The notes beneath the pieces are model-generated. The model was not told the DNA's origin. It did not search any database and saw only the letters and a list, made by a program, of their open reading frames with translations. From contig CAZHAJ010000018.1 in NCBI GenBank assembly GCA_964530215.1, forward strand, positions 1 to 19,194: 19,194 nt of DNA, given 5' to 3'. Each line of letters opens with the position of its first letter. The first letter of the stretch is position 1. Source of the stretch: JAAXTT01 sp964530215. Lineage in GTDB: Bacteria; Bacillota; Desulfotomaculia; Desulfotomaculales; Desulfocucumaceae. Both the position numbers and the translations under genes were made by a program. Of this stretch, positions 15,221 through 19,194 are shown in pieces.

Positions 15221-15249
15221 TTGACTTCTAACAAACATTTTGTTAGAAT
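15221..15249 (+). promoter_or_regulatory. Sigma-A promoter of the tRNA-Arg pair
   Basis: TTGACT (15221-15226), a 17-nt spacer and TGTTAGAAT, an extended -10 with TAGAAT at 15244-15249. Transcription would start about 18 nt before tRNA-Arg(ACG). Confidence 0.8.
15226..15248. promoter_or_regulatory. Perfect 10+10 inverted repeat inside the tRNA-Arg promoter (operator-like)
   Basis: TTCTAACAAA (15226-15235) and its exact complement TTTGTTAGAA (15239-15248) flank CAT. The repeat fills the promoter spacer and covers the -10 box, a position where a dimeric repressor would block polymerase. It lies upstream of the predicted transcript start, so it would act as DNA rather than as an RNA terminator. 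No regulator gene is adjacent. Confidence 0.5.
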
Positions 15250-15273
15250 AAATTCTGCCTGTAATTAGGCAAT

Positions 15274-15350
15274 GTGCCTGTAGCTCAATTGGATAGAGCG
15301 TCTGACTACGGATCAGGAGGCTAGGGGTTCGACTCCCTTCAGGCACACCA
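15274..15350 (+). tRNA. tRNA-Arg(ACG)
   Basis: Acceptor GTGCCTG/CAGGCAC is perfect, with discriminator A and encoded CCA. The anticodon stem TCTGA/TCAGG closes CTACGGA with anticodon ACG (15308-15310). A34 must be deaminated to inosine by TadA, encoded at 18643-19107, to read CGU, CGC and CGA. T-arm GGGTTCGACTCCC is normal. Confidence 0.97.
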
Positions 15351-15357
15351 TAACTTC

Positions 15358-15378
15358 TCCCGCCCTGATAAGGCGGGA
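15358..15378 (+). terminator. Hairpin between the two tRNA-Arg genes
   Basis: A perfect 7-bp stem TCCCGCC/GGCGGGA with loop CTGATAA. It is followed by ATGTGTGTTTATA rather than a clean T-run, so it is either a weak attenuator or a processing/spacer hairpin. Confidence 0.4.
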
Positions 15379-15391
15379 TGTGTGTTTATAT

Positions 15392-15468
15392 GCCTCCGTA
15401 GCTCAGGTGGATAGAGCAGCGGTTTCCTAAACCGTTTGTCGGGCGTTCGAGTCGCTCCGGGGGCACCA
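15392..15468 (+). tRNA. tRNA-Arg(CCU)
   Basis: Acceptor GCCTCCG/CGGGGGC pairs with one T-G wobble, with discriminator A and encoded CCA. The anticodon stem GCGGT/ACCGT closes TTCCTAA with anticodon CCT (15426-15428), reading AGG. D-arm GCTC/GAGC is normal. It is probably transcribed from the same promoter as tRNA-Arg(ACG). Confidence 0.96.
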
Positions 15469-15475
15469 AGGAAAG

Positions 15476-15504
15476 CCTACAACCACAAGGGTTGCAGGTT
15501 TTTT
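15476..15504 (+). terminator. Terminator of the tRNA-Arg transcript
   Basis: CCTACAACC pairs with GGTTGCAGG (one A-C mismatch) around ACAAG, followed by TTTTTT. It begins seven nt after the CCA of tRNA-Arg(CCU). Confidence 0.8.
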
Positions 15505-15557
15505 GTATTTTTAGCTATCGTTTAATGTTTAAGAAAAATTTAGATTTTAACATTTTC

Positions 15558-15583
15558 TTGACGCACTTGGGCTATATTATAAA
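15558..15583 (+). promoter_or_regulatory. Candidate promoter of the secreted helical-repeat gene
   Basis: TTGACG (15558-15563) lies 14 nt before TATAAA (15578-15583), which is short; shifting the -35 by two bases (TCTTGA) gives 16 nt. The start codon is 40 nt downstream. The sequence is AT-rich, so chance matches are likely. Confidence 0.35.
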
Positions 15584-15623
15584 AATAATCGATTATATAT
15601 CCATTAAAGGACGGTGGGTAATA

Positions 15624-16226
15624 TTGTTAGATAAGTTTAAACGTACTGGTGCTGTAGCCTTGGCGTTGCTTTTGGTGGTGGCAGTGGCGGGGGCTGCTTT
15701 TGCTGCTACAGAACCTCGATATGGCCTTGATGGGGTTAACAGCTTCCATAATTTTATTGCCAAATTTTCTGCTAATCTAGGTGTTGAGCAGGAGAAAGTA
15801 AGCAAAGCTTTAGAAGAAACACGCAAGCAATTGCTTAATGAGGCCGTGAAATCCGGGGAAATAACCCAAGAGCAGGCAGATGAAATGGCTACCCAGCCAA
15901 TCGAAGAGTTTAGACTAGGTGGCATGCATGAAAAAAGATACGGCGGTCACTTGATGGGTAAAGATGCAGAAAAAATACTTGGGATTACCAGAGAACAACT
16001 GAAGACTGAAATAGAAGCAGGGAAGGATTGGGAGCAAATACTTAAAGATCATGGTTTGACTGTGGAGCAGTATCAGCAAAAAATGATGGAGCACAGAAAG
16101 ACAGAATTAAGACAGAAAGTTTCAGAAGGAAGAATAACCCAGAAGCAAGCAGACAGCATCATTGAGAAAATGGAAGAGCGCGTAAAAACTTGTCCCAAAA
16201 TAAAATCCGGTACAGGGGTTAATTAG
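15624..16226 (+). CDS. Secreted helical-repeat protein (DUF2680-like)
   Basis: A 200-residue exported protein. It has a classical signal peptide: basic KFKR, hydrophobic core VALALLLVVAVAG, cleavage likely after AFA at residue 27. The mature part is helical, with two copies of a KxGxITQEQAD motif (SGEITQEQAD about 77-86; EGRITQKQAD about 168-177), resembling the DUF2680 unit seen in secreted Firmicute proteins. Between them a LGITREQLKTEIEAGKDWEQ segment resembles LG-x-T-x-E-Q-L repeats of uncharacterised clostridial exported proteins. Function unknown. The TTG at 15624 was chosen because it puts the basic n-region at the start and follows GGTGGG by five nt; longer frames add an unlikely leader. 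It ends shortly before a bidirectional terminator. Confidence 0.78.
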   Translation: MLDKFKRTGAVALALLLVVAVAGAAFAATEPRYGLDGVNSFHNFIAKFSANLGVEQEKVSKALEETRKQLLNEAVKSGEITQEQADEMATQPIEEFRLGGMHEKRYGGHLMGKDAEKILGITREQLKTEIEAGKDWEQILKDHGLTVEQYQQKMMEHRKTELRQKVSEGRITQKQADSIIEKMEERVKTCPKIKSGTGVN

Positions 16227-16250
16227 CACAGATTAGTTGCAAACAAAAGC

Positions 16251-16284
16251 CCGCCATTCTGGTATCAGAGTGGCGGAGTTTTTT
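16251..16284. terminator. Bidirectional terminator between convergent genes
   Basis: An 11-bp stem, CCGCCATTCTG (16251-16261) with CAGAGTGGCGG (16266-16276), one G-T pair, loop GTAT. TTTTTT follows on the plus strand; on the minus strand CTTTTGTTTG follows. It serves the secreted protein gene and, two bases from its stop codon, the CBO0543-like gene. Confidence 0.85.
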
Positions 16285-16286
16285 GA

Positions 16287-16772
16287 TCAGGGGAGTTTTT
16301 TGTTATAAAGGGTTTTTCCAAACAAACCTTCCGATATATGGGTCAGAATTAATAATACGAAGAAGTTTAACACTGCATCATAGAAAATATTATATTTTCC
16401 TAGGAAAGATATATTACCCACATCAAGAGCAAAATAAGTAGTTGTGGTTGCAATGGCGGTAAAGAGAAGGAGTGTTGGAATTTTCCACAAAAAATTTTGT
16501 TTCATGTAGTTCATTACCAGAATAGCAGCTGCTGCGCCCCAGACGGGGTTGAATAGAGGGATGCCGTAAATATAAAAAACACCGTTGTTAAACTTAAGAA
16601 GATTTAAAGAAATTAGAGTCAGCTGTACCGAAAAAAGAAGGAAGGCACCTAATATGCCGATGGGTAACAGTTCTTTTATGCGGTACGGTTTTATAAGGAG
16701 GAAAACAACCACCCATAAAAACAATGCATAAATAATATTAATCCAGCTTTCCAGGAACTCCAGGATAACCAC
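16287..16772 (-). CDS. CBO0543-like multi-pass membrane protein
   Basis: A 161-residue protein with about five hydrophobic helices. RIKELLPIGILGAFLLF near residue 31 and the VWGAAAAILVMNYM segment resemble the CBO0543 family of Clostridia/Bacilli membrane proteins, function unknown. The start is uncertain: GTG at 16772 directly abuts AAGAGG, leaving no spacing, and no ATG is available nearby; a CTG nine nt inside would be better spaced. It is the last gene of the minus-strand set after the GerAB-like permease and the 34-residue peptide (81-nt gap), so a role linked to spores or the envelope is possible but unproved. Confidence 0.6.
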   Translation of the reverse strand: MVILEFLESWINIIYALFLWVVVFLLIKPYRIKELLPIGILGAFLLFSVQLTLISLNLLKFNNGVFYIYGIPLFNPVWGAAAAILVMNYMKQNFLWKIPTLLLFTAIATTTTYFALDVGNISFLGKYNIFYDAVLNFFVLLILTHISEGLFGKTLYNKKLP

Positions 16773-16853
16773 CTCTTAAAATAATTTACCTTTTATTATT
16801 CCATGAAAGTAATAAAAGATACCACTAATAAACATACTAATCTGAAACCGAAG

Positions 16854-16958
16854 CTATGCTGTTCCATGTCCCTTTAGCCATGCCAGGATCAGCAGAAAAA
16901 CTAAGCCTATCAAGGTCCCTGCAGTACCCCAATATATAAGTTTATACATAAAATTCAT
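16854..16958 (-). CDS. 34-residue single-helix membrane peptide in the gerAB-like operon
   Basis: A small gene not previously flagged by length-based calling. It starts ATG at 16958, with an AAGGGG ribosome site (16973-16968) that overlaps the stop codon of the upstream GerAB-like gene. The product MNFMYKLIYWGTAGTLIGLV continues as FLLILAWLKGHGTA: one hydrophobic helix of about 20 residues flanked by Lys6 and Lys29. Small membrane proteins (D subunits) are known partners of GerA-type receptors, but those usually have two helices and about 60-90 residues. The spacing and ribosome site make it a credible gene; function is inferred from context only. Confidence 0.65.
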   Translation of the reverse strand: MNFMYKLIYWGTAGTLIGLVFLLILAWLKGHGTA

Positions 16959-16970
16959 TTGTAAAACCCC

Positions 16971-17981
16971 TTATCCACTATTGTTTTTCAGTTTCATCCT
17001 TCGGTTTGCAATGACATACAGTATGGGTATGAATAATTGAATAGGTATAGCGTAGTAGGGATAGATATCAAACAAAGAATAAAACATTATTATGATATTG
17101 TCGTATATTAACATCGAAAAGCTTATAACAATCACCGATATTGGCAGGACAATGCTGCGATAGTTTATTTTGAAGGCTTCAGAAAGTTGAGTACATGCTA
17201 CATATATCAGAACCGCTACTTTGAGAAAACCGGTTTGCATCCAGATTATAACGATGAACGCCCGTACAAATTCTCCTGAAGGAATAGTGGATATAGTTAA
17301 AAATGTTGGTGATATGATTTTCTTTATAGTTTCGGGAGGCAAAACCAGCAAAAATATTATAAAGGCATGTAGCAACATTGTTCCAGCCAGTAAGGCACCA
17401 GCCACCAGTGCCTTGGTGGGGTTTTTGGAAAGTTTTAGTAAGGGCAGGAAAACCACTGTTTCCATAAAGGGAAAGTTTGCATAATCCACTGCTTCTTTAA
17501 GGATGATTTTATAGTTGTGTTCAAAAAGGGGTAGTAAGTTGGTGATTTTCATCGCAGGGATAGACATAAAGATTAAAAGGGTACCGGTTATCCAAGCAGT
17601 CAAAACAAAAAAAGTTGACAGCCTCCCGATTACTTCTATTCCCTTTATTACGCCATAAGCGGCCAAGGCTACTAATATGCTGTTTATGTATATTTGTGGA
17701 GTCATAGGTAATATTGTTATGTTGATCATTTCCCCTATTTTTCTGGTTGAAAAAATGGCTAAGTACAGGGAATAAACCCCCAAAAGTGCAGAAACAAAGA
17801 GCAAAGGTGACGGTGGTTGTTTGATTCTACTTATAAAATAGACGTAAGTTAAGCCCAGGGCCCACCCAATCAGTGCCGATAACCACATTTCTTGATTGCT
17901 GAGACCTAAAATGGGGATATACATAATAGATGTTCCCAACAGAAATCCTGTAATAAGCATTGTTAACTGAAAGTTTCCCAT
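16971..17981 (-). CDS. GerAB/YndE-type spore germination permease
   Basis: A 336-residue, roughly ten-helix protein of the GerAB family (APC-type fold), the transmembrane B subunit of nutrient germinant receptors in the spore inner membrane. Family features are the opening QLTMLITGFLLGTSIMYIP, the LLPLFEHNYKIILKEAVDYA region (about 170) with FPFMETVVFLPL, and LSTFFVLTAWITG. It is a little shorter than the usual 360-370 residues. ATG at 17981 with GAGGT seven nt upstream. No GerAA or GerAC partner lies nearby, so it is an orphan B subunit. It may work with receptor subunits encoded elsewhere, or transport amino acids. It is followed by a 34-residue membrane peptide 12 nt on. Confidence 0.82.
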   Translation of the reverse strand: MGNFQLTMLITGFLLGTSIMYIPILGLSNQEMWLSALIGWALGLTYVYFISRIKQPPSPLLFVSALLGVYSLYLAIFSTRKIGEMINITILPMTPQIYINSILVALAAYGVIKGIEVIGRLSTFFVLTAWITGTLLIFMSIPAMKITNLLPLFEHNYKIILKEAVDYANFPFMETVVFLPLLKLSKNPTKALVAGALLAGTMLLHAFIIFLLVLPPETIKKIISPTFLTISTIPSGEFVRAFIVIIWMQTGFLKVAVLIYVACTQLSEAFKINYRSIVLPISVIVISFSMLIYDNIIIMFYSLFDIYPYYAIPIQLFIPILYVIANRRMKLKNNSG

Positions 17982-18087
17982 TTTTTACCTCATTAAGCAG
18001 AATTATAGCTATTTTTTGTTGGGTAAGGGTTTTTTATACTGTTTGTGTTTAGAGGTAGTGGGAATAAACTAAGGGGGTAGATAAGCA

Positions 18088-18294
18088 GTGAGCAGTCTTA
18101 ATGAAATAGAAATATCAGCTTTTGCTTTTAAAGAGGCAATATCTAAAGAAAAACACATGGCAGTAAAACTAAAATTGTACGTTGAAATCACCAAAAGTTC
18201 CGAGGCCAGACAGTTTTACCGGGATTTAATAGCTGTCAGCAACAGTAGGATCAAGATACTGCAGAGGGAAATGAAAAATCTCAATATAAACTAG
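18088..18294 (+). CDS. Small helical protein, unknown (first of a pair)
   Basis: A 68-residue, probably two-helix protein: EIEISAFAFKEAISKEKHMA and a second helix ending LIAVSNSRIKILQREMKNL. The spacing of acidic, aromatic and basic residues is reminiscent of half of a rubrerythrin/ferritin-like four-helix bundle, but the E-x-x-H metal motif is missing, so metal binding is unlikely. GTG at 18088, ten nt after AAGGGGG. Its stop codon overlaps the ribosome site of the next gene (TAGGAGG), so the two are translationally coupled. Divergent from the GerAB-like gene. Family not recognised. Confidence 0.6.
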   Translation: MSSLNEIEISAFAFKEAISKEKHMAVKLKLYVEITKSSEARQFYRDLIAVSNSRIKILQREMKNLNIN

Positions 18295-18307
18295 GAGGCA
18301 TCTTATT

Positions 18308-18526
18308 TTGAAAAAAACTGATTTTAGCTATGATGTTCTTCAAGATAAAATTAGCGGGCAGGTTTTTTATAATGAAATGATGATAAGATTGACAAATCCC
18401 GTTGCTCGGGAAATTTTCAAGCAGTTTAGAGATGATGAAGAAAAATATGTACAGAGGCTGCAAAAACATGTTATTGCCAAAGAATATGTGCCTTTGTCTT
18501 TGAAAGGTTTTTTCAGTGGAAGATAG
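18308..18526 (+). CDS. Small helical protein, unknown (second of a pair)
   Basis: A 72-residue helical protein. ISGQVFYNEMMIRLTNPVAR and IFKQFRDDEEKYVQRLQKHV again resemble a two-helix half of a ferritin-like/rubrerythrin bundle, here with an acidic cluster (DDEE) where family members often have E-x-x-H. The TTG at 18308 follows AGGAGG by nine nt. It begins 13 nt after the first small gene, and the two could form a hetero-oligomeric four-helix bundle; that is inference. No function is claimed. Confidence 0.62.
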   Translation: MKKTDFSYDVLQDKISGQVFYNEMMIRLTNPVAREIFKQFRDDEEKYVQRLQKHVIAKEYVPLSLKGFFSGR

Positions 18527-18571
18527 TGACGGGGGAGACCTGCTGAAGGTATTCGCAGTATGCCAAAAGCC

Positions 18572-18600
18572 TTGACACATAAGGTATTATGACTTACAAT
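18572..18600 (+). promoter_or_regulatory. Strong sigma-A promoter of tadA and tRNA-Ser(CGA)
   Basis: A perfect TTGACA (18572-18577), a 17-nt spacer and TACAAT (18595-18600). The short leader then contains the palindrome TCAGAT-G-ATCTGA (18614-18626) before the ribosome site GGGGG at 18630-18634. As no space exists between tadA and the following tRNA gene, this promoter probably serves both. Confidence 0.8.
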
Positions 18601-18642
18601 ACAAGTTGCGGATTCAGATGATCTGAGCAGGGGGTTTCCGTA

Positions 18643-19107
18643 GTGGATCATGGTAAATATATGAGGGAAGCCTTGTTGGAAGCTCAGAAAGCATTTGCTC
18701 TGGGCGAAGTTCCCATCGGAGCAGTGGTGGTTTTAGGTGAAGAAGTTATCGGGCGGGGACACAATCTTAGGGAAGAGCTAAAAGACAGTACAGCCCATGC
18801 TGAAATTATAGCTATGAGGCAAGCTGCTTCAAAAATTGGTGACTGGAGGTTGTCTGAGGCAACTCTATACAGCACCATTGAACCTTGTCCCATGTGCGCC
18901 GGAGCAATAGTTCAGTTTAGGGTCAAGACTTTGGTATATGGTGCCACAGACCCCAAGGCCGGGGCAGTGGATTCCCTTCTGGATTTGGTTCGTGACCCTA
19001 GGTTTAATCATCAGGTGCAAGTCTTGTCCGGAGTTTTAGAACAGGAATGTGCAGATATAGTAAAACAGTTTTTTCAGGAGCTCCGCCAGTTGAAAAAGCA
19101 AAAATAA
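18643..19107 (+). CDS. tadA: tRNA-specific adenosine deaminase TadA
   Basis: Zinc-dependent deaminase converting A34 to inosine in tRNA-Arg(ACG), essential for reading CGC and CGA. The 154-residue product has GEVPIGAVVV (21-30), the HAE motif with His52 (zinc) and Glu54 (proton shuttle), and PCPMC (81-85) with zinc ligands Cys82 and Cys85. The GTG at 18643 lies eight nt after GGGGG; the next in-frame ATG (18661) would remove conserved N-terminal residues. It is directly followed by tRNA-Ser(CGA). In Firmicutes tadA, a tRNA-Ser, the SRP RNA and dnaX are often adjacent, so ffs/dnaX may lie just beyond the edge. Confidence 0.95.
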   Translation: MDHGKYMREALLEAQKAFALGEVPIGAVVVLGEEVIGRGHNLREELKDSTAHAEIIAMRQAASKIGDWRLSEATLYSTIEPCPMCAGAIVQFRVKTLVYGATDPKAGAVDSLLDLVRDPRFNHQVQVLSGVLEQECADIVKQFFQELRQLKKQK

Positions 19108-19194
19108 GGAGAGATGGCCGAGTTGGTCGAAGGCGCTCGACTCGAAATCGAGTAAGCGGTAATCCCGCTTCGTGGGTTCGAATCCCACTCTCTC
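19108..19194 (+). tRNA. tRNA-Ser(CGA), 3' end cut by window edge
   Basis: GGAGAGA begins on the base after the tadA stop. The 3' strand TCTCTC is visible to the window edge, missing the last acceptor base, discriminator and any CCA. The anticodon stem CTCGA/TCGAG closes CTCGAAA with anticodon CGA (19143-19145), reading UCG. The long variable arm and T-arm GTGGGTTCGAATCCCAC confirm tRNA-Ser. Confidence 0.95.

Noticed and set aside
18281..18651. Minus-strand open frames opposite the small helical genes and the tadA promoter
   Set aside because: No ribosome sites; explained as shadows of the coupled plus-strand genes with good start signals.

Overview
The window looks like chromosomal DNA from an endospore-forming, low-to-mid GC Firmicute of the class Clostridia, probably Desulfotomaculum/Peptococcaceae-like. 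Three things support this. Sporulation-linked families are present (YyaC, LonC, a GerAB-type germination permease). The rpsF-ssb-rpsR / yybS-rplI-dnaB gene order is the replication-origin-proximal block of Firmicutes. Shine-Dalgarno sequences are strong, and TTG and GTG starts are very common. The lineage is inferred from gene content only.

Layout. 1-1369 (minus strand): the N-terminal part of larC (nickel-pincer cofactor synthesis), cut by the left edge, and the spore protein gene yyaC. 1556-5016 (plus): a YkvI-type membrane protein, a CvpA-family protein, an M18 aminopeptidase and a small DUF951 protein. 5041-6227: a ribosomal/replication operon (rpsF, ssb, rpsR) with its own promoter, a recognisable S6:S18-type RNA leader and a strong terminator. 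6336-11480: a MazG-like protein, YybS, ribosomal protein L9, the sporulation-type protease LonC and the replicative helicase DnaB. The DHH phosphodiesterase GdpP, common between yybS and rplI in Firmicutes, is absent here.

11528-15504 is an accessory islet bracketed by two tRNA clusters. A strong promoter drives tRNA-Ser(UGA) and tRNA-Ser(GCU), followed by a terminator. Next comes a 77-nt element predicted to fold as a three-way junction, whose 3' arm repeats 12 nt of the T-arm of the adjacent tRNA-Ser. Then come gene debris, including an alpha/beta-hydrolase remnant with a single-base frameshift, a small lipoprotein, a patatin-like lipase, and a convergent family-2 glycosyltransferase. tRNA-Arg(ACG) and tRNA-Arg(CCU) close the islet; their promoter contains a perfect 10+10 inverted repeat.

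15624-19194: a secreted helical-repeat protein; a minus-strand set of an orphan GerAB-type permease, a previously easy-to-miss 34-residue membrane peptide and a CBO0543-like membrane protein; two adjacent small helical proteins; then tadA with its own consensus promoter. tRNA-Ser(CGA) starts on the base after the tadA stop codon and runs off the right edge.

Functional links: TadA makes the inosine needed by the tRNA-Arg(ACG) encoded 3.3 kb upstream. Ssb and DnaB act at replication forks, S6, S18 and L9 in the ribosome. YyaC, LonC and the GerAB-like protein point to spore formation and germination. No CRISPR array, complete insertion sequence, integrase or recognisable defence system was found.
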